This document shows positions 24,223 through 32,436 of a stretch of 34,171 nucleotides of DNA, piece after piece (position 1 is the stretch's first letter; each line of letters opens with the position of its first letter). The notes under the pieces are model-generated. The model saw nothing but the letters and a program-made list of their open reading frames with translations, did no database searches and was not told the DNA's origin. This stretch comes from Candidatus Lokiarchaeota archaeon (GTDB taxonomy: Archaea > Asgardarchaeota > Thorarchaeia > Thorarchaeales > Thorarchaeaceae): assembly GCA_014730275.1 (NCBI GenBank), contig WJIL01000044.1:1-34171 (forward strand). The letters are read 5' to 3'. Both the position numbers and the translations under genes were made by a program.

Positions 24223-26970
24223 TTAATCCCCGTTGTGAATGATAACTTCCCCTTTGTAACCGTCAATGGTAACCATCTGGCCTGTGGTTACTAGCTTACA
24301 TGCACGACTGATATTTGTTACAGCGGGAATCCCGAATTCTCTTGAGACTACAGCTCCATGTGAAAGAAGGCCACCAGTTTCAGTCACCACGCCAGCTATC
24401 TTCGAGAAGACAGGGGTCCAGCCTGGGTCAGTGCGTGGGACTATGAGAATCTCTCCCTGACGAACTTGTGGAACTTGATTCACCGTTTCTAGCACCCTAA
24501 CGGGACCGCTTACGCGGCCATGACTGGCTGGTATTCCGGTTAGAATGCCGCCCTCGCTAATACAGAAGACAGCATCGTTGTATTCTCGATTACCTTTGAG
24601 GAATTTCGGTGGTGTAGTATCTTCATAACTCTTGAATTCGTGAAACCGTTCTTCTATGGTTTCTGCAAGCTGAGCTAGTTCAAAATCACTCAACTCATCA
24701 TAAACGATTTTTCTAATTTCCTTTCTGTGGAAGAAGAAAATTCTAGAGGCCTCTGGAATGATATTTTGCTTTTTCATTCTATACCCCATTTCCAAGAAAA
24801 CGGCTCTGTTACGGGTTATCCATCTATCAAGGTTGAAGCGCTGATCCTCTCTGAATTTGATATAGCGTCTGGCAAAGCCAAGGATAGTGGAAAAGAGTTC
24901 CCATTTTATTCTTCCAAACCTTTGGGCTTTGATTTCTCTTCTTACCTTGTTTTCAGCAACTATCCTTCTCCTCTTGGGGTCGTGAGAAGTAGATGTGGTT
25001 TGTTGGTCGCGAACGAGAGACTTGAGAATATCAAATACATATTCTGGTGCTTCACCCCATCTTGGGTAGAACGGTTCTCTGGTGAATCCCCGCTCTCCAA
25101 ATTCTTGTAAGAATTCATCGAACGCACTCATGAATAGCTTCACAGAATCATGTTTCTTTTCTTGCAGATGATTATACAGTGACTCAGAAGGATACTCTGT
25201 TATTACTTCTCGAATCTTTGGGCTGGAAACGGCTATTTCCGCAAGTTTGTTCACTTCTTTGTTAATTTCGTTTGTTTTGTGTTCTAACCCTGAAATGAGT
25301 AGTGGATAGTATGTTCCTGCCTTCCTTCGACCGAGGAACTTGCCAAGCAGGTATTTCGTAAGCAGATTCATGCCGATATTGTGAACTGGAATGCCGTATC
25401 GAACCATGCGGAAATGCGTCATCATCTCTCTGTCCAGTTCGTCCGCCAAGTGCATGAGATCTTTGAGTGTAGCTTCCTCAGCTTTTGATTTCAATGTGGA
25501 GTCGAATTCTCTGCAATAAGGAATGAAAACATTGCTGGTCCATTGGTCATAAGATTCTGCAGTTTCCGTCAATGAACCCCTAGGGTCATACAGCATAACT
25601 CTAATCTCTGCCATGAGACGTCCCAGCAGATTGAACGGCATTTCCCTCATTGTTTCTTTGCCATAGGGACCATCCCCGTCGGGGAAATAGTTCAGAACAT
25701 CTTCAGATCTTATGAACGGAGGAATTTCATTCCTGACTTTTTCTCGTAGGACATCTAGATTGAAGTAGACATGGGCTTTGTGGAGTTTGAGAAGCTCGTC
25801 AGGCATGTCCTTGTAGCCCATTATCGAATTCAGCTCTTTGTTTACGATATAGGTCAGCTGATCTCCTAGAAGGTCGAAGAATAACGGAGTAACATTGTCA
25901 TTCCAATAATCGTCACTATATCCCCTTGTCCATAGAATCTCTTCTTCGTCATCCTTGGTGCTTGTTGTTATTGGACGAGATTGCAGTATACAGATTCGAT
26001 CGTCCTCATCGATTGCCCATTCGATATCTTGTGGACTCCCGAATATGGACTCCAATTCCTTGCCAATCCGGGCCAGCTCTATCGCTTGATGGTTGGTTAT
26101 TGACGGAGTTTCAGATTCGTTACTGGTAGCATTAACAGCAGTGATTCCCCCCTCTCCATCTTGAGATAACGGCTTCACCACAACGCCCTTGATTCCAATC
26201 TGGGTTTCTTTTACTCCGAAGCTTTCTACCTTACTTGGTTGCTCTTTTTCCAATACAAAGCGGTCTGGTATGGCCTGGCCGGAAACTACAGACTCGCCAA
26301 GCCCGAAGTTGGATTCAATAACAATCCTATCGCTCTTCGTTGATGTCGGGTCCCTTGTAAAGAGTACACCTGCAGCCTTTGCATCTACTGTTTCTTGAAT
26401 CAGTATCGCAAGCTTAACCTCGAGGTGGTCAATCCCATTGCGCTGCCTATAGGAAATCACTCTTGGTGACCACATCGATTGATAGCATTTGACTAACGCC
26501 TTGGCTACCTGCTCCTGATTCTTGATGTTCAAAAATGTCTCATACTGCCCTGCAAAAGAGGATTCAGGCAAATCTTCCGCTGTCGCTGAGGATCTTACAG
26601 CAACCGCGTCTAGATTCATTTCTTGATACTTTTCCGAGATTAGTGCGAGTATTTTATTCTCCAAATGGGCTTCTGTGATTGCCTCGCAGATTGAGTCGGA
26701 ATACCGTTCAACGGATTCAGCATCATCAAAATTAGTATGATTCAATAATCTGGCGATGGTATCACCGAGATTCTCAGATTCTAGTAGGAAATCATACACT
26801 GCTGTGGTAAGAATGAATCCTTTTGGCACATGATATTCGTAATCAGAGAGTTCTCCCAAGTGAGCGGCCTTGGAACCTACCAATTCCTTTTCTTTTAGGC
26901 TGGCATCTGCCAGATTCATGACATATTCTCTATTGGATATCGTGGCCAGCTCCATGAATGAAGTATTCAT
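24223..26970 (-). CDS. PEP-synthase/rifampin-phosphotransferase-like enzyme
   Basis: The 915-residue enzyme has an N-terminal ATP-grasp (PPDK_N) domain, about 20-335, with GSKAAHLGEL, AVRSSATAEDLPESSFAGQ (R126) and a closing CILQSRPITT. A long helical middle region (about 345-800) is unlike the PEP/pyruvate barrel. The C-terminal phosphohistidine domain has GGLLSHGAVVSREFGIPAV (His871) near residue 871. The order ATP-grasp, middle, His domain and the length match rifampin phosphotransferase (RPH) and related enzymes that pass phosphate from ATP through His onto a small molecule, rather than true PEP synthase, in which the His domain lies before the barrel. The substrate is unknown. The ATG at 26970 lies close to the TATA-predicted start (leaderless); the ATG at 26955 is an alternative. 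It is the first gene of the pair with the CrtC-like gene. Confidence 0.8.
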   Translation of the reverse strand: MNTSFMELATISNREYVMNLADASLKEKELVGSKAAHLGELSDYEYHVPKGFILTTAVYDFLLESENLGDTIARLLNHTNFDDAESVERYSDSICEAITEAHLENKILALISEKYQEMNLDAVAVRSSATAEDLPESSFAGQYETFLNIKNQEQVAKALVKCYQSMWSPRVISYRQRNGIDHLEVKLAILIQETVDAKAAGVLFTRDPTSTKSDRIVIESNFGLGESVVSGQAIPDRFVLEKEQPSKVESFGVKETQIGIKGVVVKPLSQDGEGGITAVNATSNESETPSITNHQAIELARIGKELESIFGSPQDIEWAIDEDDRICILQSRPITTSTKDDEEEILWTRGYSDDYWNDNVTPLFFDLLGDQLTYIVNKELNSIMGYKDMPDELLKLHKAHVYFNLDVLREKVRNEIPPFIRSEDVLNYFPDGDGPYGKETMREMPFNLLGRLMAEIRVMLYDPRGSLTETAESYDQWTSNVFIPYCREFDSTLKSKAEEATLKDLMHLADELDREMMTHFRMVRYGIPVHNIGMNLLTKYLLGKFLGRRKAGTYYPLLISGLEHKTNEINKEVNKLAEIAVSSPKIREVITEYPSESLYNHLQEKKHDSVKLFMSAFDEFLQEFGERGFTREPFYPRWGEAPEYVFDILKSLVRDQQTTSTSHDPKRRRIVAENKVRREIKAQRFGRIKWELFSTILGFARRYIKFREDQRFNLDRWITRNRAVFLEMGYRMKKQNIIPEASRIFFFHRKEIRKIVYDELSDFELAQLAETIEERFHEFKSYEDTTPPKFLKGNREYNDAVFCISEGGILTGIPASHGRVSGPVRVLETVNQVPQVRQGEILIVPRTDPGWTPVFSKIAGVVTETGGLLSHGAVVSREFGIPAVTNISRACKLVTTGQMVTIDGYKGEVIIHNGD

Positions 26971-26988
26971 TTTTGGAGACTGCGTGGC

Positions 26989-26994
26989 TTATAA
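26989..26994 (-). promoter_or_regulatory. TATA box of the phosphotransferase/CrtC-like operon
   Basis: AGTTATAAG on the minus strand is centred about 22 bases above the ATG at 26970. This suggests a leaderless transcript, or use of the second in-frame ATG at 26955 with a short leader. Confidence 0.45.
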
Positions 26995-27102
26995 CTGTTT
27001 GAGATACTCTTTGGGCCAGAGATTGAAGCGCCACCTACCAGTTACTGTTGTAGATTGGCTGCTCTATGCCTTCCATTGGGAGTGTCTATGTTATTTCTTG
27101 TC

Positions 27103-28161
27103 TCAATGTACTGCTATCTTATATCCGGCAAGTACGACGATTACTAGCCCAGTGAAACCAATGACAAACAACAAGCCTTGCTGGAGGCCATGGCGCGTTG
27201 GCTCCGTATTTTGAGTAGTTATTTTTGGCAAGAAGGGATAATCAGCATTCTTTGTTAGATTCAGACACTCCCCTCTAACATAGGCCGATACGTTAAATGG
27301 CCCCGAGGTGAACATCTCTTCATCTGGAGGATGGGGATCCCACGTATTCCACCCAGAAATGCCGATTTGGCTGAAGATGTGCTTGGGAATGATGGGCTTG
27401 TAGCTGATTCTTCTAGCTGCCCAAAATGAGCCTGCTTCTAGTTCCACTATCAGGGTATAGGGAGATATTGCATAGACCGTAGTCAGTTTTGTCAAATCTG
27501 TACCGAAAGGACAACCCGGCGCGTCTCGGTAGTAGTTGAGTGAGAATGCAACATCCTCTGCTGTAAGCGGTTCGCCATCTGTCCACGTAACATTCTCAAT
27601 CATGTTATAGGTTATGCGGGTGTGGTTCTCTGGCACGGATGAATTGTCTGCGTGTGTTTCAGTAGTGTAGTCTGTTGCGAACCAATTGATTTCATTACCT
27701 TCCGGATCCTTTCGAAGTAGACTGTCATAGAACATCTGGTCAATCGTGTCAGGGACTGGGGAAGTACCAAGCATTAAGTTAAAGCTGTCCACATAAGAAA
27801 GACTTGCGATTGGTAATGTGTTCGTAGTTTCGACCTCACCTGTTTCCATGGGCTGTGCTTTGTATGGCATCCACCATGATTCAACCCCTTGGTGATGTCC
27901 CTTTACAAATTCTTCAAAACGATCAGTTCTGTATGCAGACAGATACTTGTTGTCGTAGGCGACAATAATGGGAGACTCATACACAATTATTTTCTGAATT
28001 TCGATTGCAGCTTCGCGTGCTTCTTCAAATGATTCGGCTTCAAGCAGCTGTTCTTTCCAGTATCTGAAGCTAGCATTTCTCGCTTCGAGAATTTCTTGAT
28101 ATGGCTGATACTGAGAACATAAGCATCCCCATCCACTCACTATAGTCGAGAAGCCAACCAA
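27103..28161 (-). CDS. Family 5 solute-binding protein, C-terminal part (frameshifted gene)
   Basis: This frame continues the gene that starts at 28931 but is one base out of phase with it, so it is not an independent gene; the TTG at 28161 has no ribosome-binding site. It first completes the last lobe of an oligopeptide-binding protein (RYWKEQLL, AAIEIQKIIVYESPIIVAYDNKYL). It then holds the segment normally found at the N-terminus of SBP_bac_5 proteins: a substrate-lobe start around IASLSYVDSFN, the signature NVTWTDGEPLTAEDVAFSL, and GPFNVSAYVRGECLNLTKN. It ends with one membrane helix (about residues 325-347) and a short tail. Such proteins capture peptides or other solutes for an ABC importer. 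No importer permease or ATPase of that type is next to it. Confidence 0.7.
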   Translation of the reverse strand: MVGFSTIVSGWGCLCSQYQPYQEILEARNASFRYWKEQLLEAESFEEAREAAIEIQKIIVYESPIIVAYDNKYLSAYRTDRFEEFVKGHHQGVESWWMPYKAQPMETGEVETTNTLPIASLSYVDSFNLMLGTSPVPDTIDQMFYDSLLRKDPEGNEINWFATDYTTETHADNSSVPENHTRITYNMIENVTWTDGEPLTAEDVAFSLNYYRDAPGCPFGTDLTKLTTVYAISPYTLIVELEAGSFWAARRISYKPIIPKHIFSQIGISGWNTWDPHPPDEEMFTSGPFNVSAYVRGECLNLTKNADYPFLPKITTQNTEPTRHGLQQGLLFVIGFTGLVIVVLAGYKIAVH

Positions 28162-28931
28162 TCCACAGTGAAGTCTTCGAAACGATTCTCAAGCAAACGG
28201 ATATCGAAGTATTTTGTCTTGCACTTCATATCGTAGGGATCAGCTTGGGCTGCTGACGCATTAATGTGAAGCTCTTTGAACGCATCTTCAAGCGTTTCCG
28301 CTACTGCGAATTGTAAATCAGAGTCCCAAGAAGCATCAATCCAGATGTCAAATGGCTCTCCATTAGGGGCCTCTCTATAACCATTTGTTTCATTGATTTC
28401 GAAGCCGGCATTATCGAGGAGTGAATTAGGATATTCAATTTTCGCTTCGTAATAATGGTAACCGAGGTCATCCTCCGCGGAGAATGGATTCATCGTGGGA
28501 ACAGGTGCGTCAAGGGGTTCAGCGTATCCCCTCCAGGTTTCGTTGGCTACCTTTTCTTTATCGAAGGCAAATGCGGCTGCTCGTCTGAGAACAGTCATAT
28601 TCAACGGATACCTTTCGTAATTGAATAGGAAGAACCCATAGCTATTCCGGTTTGTTTTTACTACGTCTATGTTTGTAGATTCCTCTAATTCTTCGAGATA
28701 CTGCGGATCAATTGAATCAAGAATGATTTCGATTTCTCCGTTCTGAAGTGCTGCAATAGCGTCTTCTTGATTTTCCGTGATTTTGTACATGACGGTATCT
28801 ACGTATGGCCCCTGCCTATTGATATCCACATTGTCTGCATCTCCCTCAATAAATAGCAGAGACTGAGCTATCAAGAGTACGAAACCTATCCATGCGAGCA
28901 GAAAGAACTGTTTTGGCCTATTTTTATGCAA
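28140..28931 (-). CDS. Family 5 solute-binding protein, N-terminal part (frameshifted gene)
   Basis: The TTG at 28931 is the likely start: AGGAGAGGGTGG lies 7 bases upstream (28939-28950), and the protein then opens directly with a signal peptide (KQFFLLAWIGFVLLIAQSLLF). Frames further upstream only add a polar, unlikely extension. After cleavage it begins with GPYVDTVMYKI and AIAALQNGEIEII, which normally sit in the middle of SBP_bac_5 proteins. The usual FAFDKEKV and NPFSAEDD segments follow. The frame stops at 28140 in FTVDWLASRL, and the rest of the lobe continues in another phase. A one-base loss (or two-base gain) near 28140-28160 explains the break. It could be a true inactivating mutation or an assembly error. 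Confidence 0.7.
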   Translation of the reverse strand: MHKNRPKQFFLLAWIGFVLLIAQSLLFIEGDADNVDINRQGPYVDTVMYKITENQEDAIAALQNGEIEIILDSIDPQYLEELEESTNIDVVKTNRNSYGFFLFNYERYPLNMTVLRRAAAFAFDKEKVANETWRGYAEPLDAPVPTMNPFSAEDDLGYHYYEAKIEYPNSLLDNAGFEINETNGYREAPNGEPFDIWIDASWDSDLQFAVAETLEDAFKELHINASAAQADPYDMKCKTKYFDIRLLENRFEDFTVDWLASRL

Positions 28932-28938
28932 TAGAGAA

Positions 28939-28950
28939 CCACCCTCTCCT
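28939..28950 (-). promoter_or_regulatory. Strong ribosome-binding site deciding the TTG start of the binding protein
   Basis: AGGAGAGGGTGG on the minus strand, seven bases before the TTG at 28931. It is the best ribosome-binding site in the area and fixes the start just before the signal peptide. Confidence 0.6.
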
Positions 28951-29048
28951 GAATGAATATGAATCATCATTGATATTATCTCTTGTGTTGACGAGTACAC
29001 TAGTATTCTGAATTGACTCGTGTACAATGGATTCACCAATGGATTCTT

Positions 29049-31646
29049 CTAACGGTTCTTTGCTTTCCTGCCAGCAAGTAGATCCGCTGGATGCTCCTTT
29101 GCTGTAGATTTCACGGATCGGTATGTAAGTGCTGTTGATAAGATGACAGATACTATCAGTAGGACCACGATTTTCGGATCTATCAAGATTGGGGGAGCGG
29201 AGACGAAACGTTCCATTATTGCTTGAAGATTTGACTGCACGATTAGGCCAACAACGGTACCTGTTACTAGTCCGCCTATTATCGCAACTGAGCTTTCTAC
29301 AGCTATAGACCTGGCTATGTCTGAATTAGGCATCCCCATTGACGCAAGAAGCCCAATCTCTCTGATTCGTGTAGATGAAATTGCCCAGCTACCGATGAGT
29401 GCACTGAGTATCGTCGTTATGACAAGTGTCACCATGGATGCATCAATAGTGGCTTGTATCGCGGTGAGGGCCGCTTCATAGTCAGCTTCAATTGCTGAAA
29501 TGAGGACACTTTGGATGTTGGGAAACCCTGCAAGTCCATTCATTGTCTTGCCGGGCTTATTTGATCTTATTAGAACGCTTCCTGCTTGGAAAGCTTCACC
29601 AACTAGTGAAGACCACGTAGAATTGCTTACAATCACGAAATTTGGTGTCATGATTGTTAGAACAAAGAACGGTACAGAAGAGCCTGCAATTCCCACAATT
29701 GTTACATTACCTAATTCTCCGATTGTGATTTCATCGCCAAGTTCAAGATTGCGTTCGCGAGCAGTGTACTCAGAAATAACACCAGTTTGATTCTGCTCTA
29801 GGATTCGTAATCCTTTGCTTTCATTCACACTCCGAGATAGACCGATTGAAGCCAACCCTTCGAATTCTGTTGGATGGGTACCGAGCAAGATACCCATACC
29901 GCTTTCTTCCTTGAAATGCACCTCGGTTATGAGCTGGTTCACTGGCACAGCCCTCTCTACATGTGGCATTGATTGAATAGCATCGACCACAGGAAGCTCA
30001 ACTGCGGGGTCCGCATACCCGATGATGTTAGCTGAGGAAACGCCAGCACCCAGACTTCTCTTCCAAGAGGCTGTTACTGCATATCCAACATTGCTGGAAG
30101 CTATGAGCAACGTTGTTGCAGCCGCGAAAAGGTTGAATATAACCACACCCACGATTGCATTTCGTTTCAAATTGCGCTTGGAGAGTACTCCAACCACTTC
30201 TTTCGTACGATAAGTTAAGGGTTTGAGAATTGATTCCAATCCTGCCAACTTGGGGGAAAGAGCTACTACAGTAAGAAGCAGAATGGGAACGGATCCAATT
30301 CGAATTACATCGCTTGAAAACAAGCCGAGATTGAGGAAATCTATTGCCATCTGAATCGCTACAAGCAGACAGAGTAAAGCACTAGTACCAAGAATGATTC
30401 TTTGTAGTCTCTTGGATGGTTCGAAGCCAGTTTCGCTACCGCTAGCACTGGTGTGAACTGTTCCTTTTCCAAGATTGTTTGCGATTGATTCTTTAGAAGC
30501 CTGCCATGCTGGCACTATTCCGGAAATGAGAGTAATTCCAACACCGAACAACCCTGATGCAATAAGCCCCCAGAAGCTGATACCTGCAGCACCACCGAAG
30601 AACGCGGCAGTTGGAGCAAGATAGATGATTCTTGACGTTGCTATAATCAGCTGTAGAATAACACGGCTCAGAACAACCCCAATCACCCCTCCAAGAAGAG
30701 CTCCAGTCAGTCCGATAATACCAATTTCAGAGATGAGTATGGACAACAAGTCCTTTCTTGAACCTCCGAATGCAAGTAGGACCCCACTTTCTCGCTTCCT
30801 TTGGCTGAAAAGCATACTGAAGGATGAGAATACCCGAAATGCGGCAACAAATACCGCAGCACCAACCAGAGCGAGGAGGATTGTGTTAGCTTGGTTGAGA
30901 AACAACTCTGCAATCTTGAGCTGATACGTTTTCAAATTGGTTACTACATATTCCTCACCAAGTATTCCTTCTATGCTCTTGGTAGTTCGACGTGCTGCAA
31001 ATACATCCTCGATTTCAACCAGAAGCTTGTTGACAGAATGATTCGGATACCTAATTGTGTAGATTTCCCATGCATATTCAAGTGAAACAAAAACTGCTGG
31101 TCCGACAACACCTTTGTCGATAGCGAGACCATATCCTGATACATTGAAAAACTGATGACCCGCCGAAGTATCAAGCCGTAATTCTTCACCAAGTGACAGG
31201 TTCAGCAGTTCCATTACCTGAGTTGTAACAAAGCAATTCCTACCTGTCAGTTTGTTGGAACCTTTAGTAACATTAAGTCGCCCAATGTCTACTTCTAGCT
31301 GATTATCAATTCCAACGAGAAAGAGGGGTAGCGTGGTAGTCTCGTTCTGAAAACTGACAAGCTCTTCTATCCTGGGTATTGTATGGGCTGAATTCGGAAG
31401 CTCTTCGACTGATTCCTGCATTTCCTGTGTGATTGGACTTCCCCATTTGGTTGACGAAACAGTCAGATCTACTGGAGATAGCGACTGCTGCATGAACGTG
31501 TTAGCACTTGCTTTGAGTCGGTTCGTGCTTGAGACTGCTGTATAAGTTAGGCTGACTGCCAAAGCCACAGCAAGAATCGTAAGTAGGGAGGTGGTCTTCC
31601 GCCGCTTGGCGTTCTTCAGACCAATCGATGCTATGGCTCCAATCAC
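29049..31646 (-). CDS. FtsX/MacB-type ABC transporter permease
   Basis: An 865-residue membrane protein with the duplicated layout of large FtsX-like permeases (LolC/MacB-related, PF02687). An N-terminal helix (about 20-40) is followed by an extracytoplasmic MacB-PCD-like domain (about 45-245). A first FtsX core (about 248-390) contains RKRESGVLLAFGGSRKDLL. A pair of helices (about 415-525) and a second extracytoplasmic domain follow, then a second FtsX core (about 733-855) with RIREIGLLASMGMPNSDI. These permeases do not import solutes; they work with an ATPase to move lipids, lipoproteins or peptides, or to drive extracellular domains. No ATPase gene is present in the window. The start is GTG with GGAG 11 bases upstream. 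The binding-protein gene follows 117 bases downstream with its own strong ribosome-binding site. Confidence 0.9.
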   Translation of the reverse strand: MIGAIASIGLKNAKRRKTTSLLTILAVALAVSLTYTAVSSTNRLKASANTFMQQSLSPVDLTVSSTKWGSPITQEMQESVEELPNSAHTIPRIEELVSFQNETTTLPLFLVGIDNQLEVDIGRLNVTKGSNKLTGRNCFVTTQVMELLNLSLGEELRLDTSAGHQFFNVSGYGLAIDKGVVGPAVFVSLEYAWEIYTIRYPNHSVNKLLVEIEDVFAARRTTKSIEGILGEEYVVTNLKTYQLKIAELFLNQANTILLALVGAAVFVAAFRVFSSFSMLFSQRKRESGVLLAFGGSRKDLLSILISEIGIIGLTGALLGGVIGVVLSRVILQLIIATSRIIYLAPTAAFFGGAAGISFWGLIASGLFGVGITLISGIVPAWQASKESIANNLGKGTVHTSASGSETGFEPSKRLQRIILGTSALLCLLVAIQMAIDFLNLGLFSSDVIRIGSVPILLLTVVALSPKLAGLESILKPLTYRTKEVVGVLSKRNLKRNAIVGVVIFNLFAAATTLLIASSNVGYAVTASWKRSLGAGVSSANIIGYADPAVELPVVDAIQSMPHVERAVPVNQLITEVHFKEESGMGILLGTHPTEFEGLASIGLSRSVNESKGLRILEQNQTGVISEYTARERNLELGDEITIGELGNVTIVGIAGSSVPFFVLTIMTPNFVIVSNSTWSSLVGEAFQAGSVLIRSNKPGKTMNGLAGFPNIQSVLISAIEADYEAALTAIQATIDASMVTLVITTILSALIGSWAISSTRIREIGLLASMGMPNSDIARSIAVESSVAIIGGLVTGTVVGLIVQSNLQAIMERFVSAPPILIDPKIVVLLIVSVILSTALTYRSVKSTAKEHPADLLAGRKAKNR

Positions 31647-31768
31647 GCTGATACATTCTCCATTCGTTACTGTCTTATGCTTCTAGGTTCGAGATGATTA
31701 CTTAGTCATTTTGTGTATCAGAAATTCCGTAGGAATCTCCTTAAGTAATGTTTCAATTGGTTTTCCAA

Positions 31769-31775
31769 GGAAGGA
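31769..31775 (+). promoter_or_regulatory. Ribosome-binding site choosing the second ATG of the 4-TM protein
   Basis: GGAAGGA lies 8 bases before the ATG at 31784, while the upstream in-frame ATG at 31748 has no such site. It supports the shorter product. Confidence 0.5.
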
Positions 31776-31783
31776 TTCACCAA

Positions 31784-32320
31784 ATGGACGTGATTAAGGA
31801 AATTCATGAGAGAGCTTCACTGTGGACTTTCTTCGGGTTTTTGGTACCAGCGTTAGCTGTTCTTGCATTGATGGGTCTGCTGTTCCAAGCACCGATTCTC
31901 ACAATTACAGGTGGCCGCCCCATACTTGATGTACGCCCGTGGTATTCGTTTGAAGAGGCAGTACAACTGTTCAATCTGCTTGGTGAAAATGGGAGAACCC
32001 TCTACAGCCAGCAGCAGATTCTGGATGCCGTCTTCCCGATTCTTTTTGGAACCGCCTTTTCTCAAGGCATTGCTCATGTGAACAACCTAAGAGGTGAAGA
32101 GGATACCGCATGGCGCAAGTTGGTGTTGCTTCCTTATCTTGAGACATTCTTCGACTATCTTGAGAATCTCCTCATTGCCACCCAGCTCATGGCTTTTCCC
32201 GCGCTATCCCCGGTTGTGATTTCGTTTGCTTGTATTGCAACAATTGCAAAATGGGTTTTGCTGATCCTCGCCGCATTTTCCTTTATTGCATCAGCTGCGA
32301 AGTCAGTTTCCACAAACTGA
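31784..32320 (+). CDS. Conserved 4-TM membrane protein, unknown function
   Basis: The start at 31784 (178 residues) is favoured by GGAAGGA eight bases upstream; starting at 31748 adds 12 residues. Four hydrophobic segments are visible: the first soon after the start (FFGFLVPALAVLALMGLLF), then a loop with LDVRPWYSFEEAV and GENGRTLY, then three more, with the motif PYLETFFDYLENLLIA between the second and third. The combination of a G-x-x-G-R-x-x-Y loop and an acidic FDxLEN helix is one I associate with an unnamed family of small membrane proteins in bacteria and archaea, without known function. It is divergent from the FtsX permease and 116 bases ahead of GAPDH, which has its own promoter. Confidence 0.7.
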   Translation: MDVIKEIHERASLWTFFGFLVPALAVLALMGLLFQAPILTITGGRPILDVRPWYSFEEAVQLFNLLGENGRTLYSQQQILDAVFPILFGTAFSQGIAHVNNLRGEEDTAWRKLVLLPYLETFFDYLENLLIATQLMAFPALSPVVISFACIATIAKWVLLILAAFSFIASAAKSVSTN

Positions 32321-32397
32321 AAGGCTTGAATCTGTATTGCAATTGAGAATTATGGGTTTGTATGAAGATTCAGAGTGATACAAAGGCAAGTCACAAG

Positions 32398-32405
32398 AAA
32401 TATAG
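32398..32405 (+). promoter_or_regulatory. TATA box of GAPDH
   Basis: AAATATAG lies 32-39 bases upstream of the ATG at 32437, placing the transcription start near 32427 and leaving a leader of about 10 bases. The gene should be expressed independently of the membrane-protein gene before it. Confidence 0.5.
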
Positions 32406-32436
32406 AGTACCTAATCACACTTCAATATGAGAGAGT

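Noticed and set aside
24223-26970. Canonical phosphoenolpyruvate synthase (ppsA)
   Set aside because: The phosphohistidine domain is at the very C-terminus and no PEP/pyruvate barrel follows it; the layout fits rifampin-phosphotransferase-like enzymes better.
28140-28161. Programmed -1 ribosomal frameshift in the binding-protein gene
   Set aside because: No slippery X-XXY-YYZ heptamer and no clear downstream stem were found in the overlap; a mutation or assembly error is simpler.
28140-29039. Longer N-terminus of the binding protein from an upstream TTG at 29039
   Set aside because: The extra 36 residues are polar and would bury the signal peptide; the strong ribosome-binding site lies at 28939-28950.
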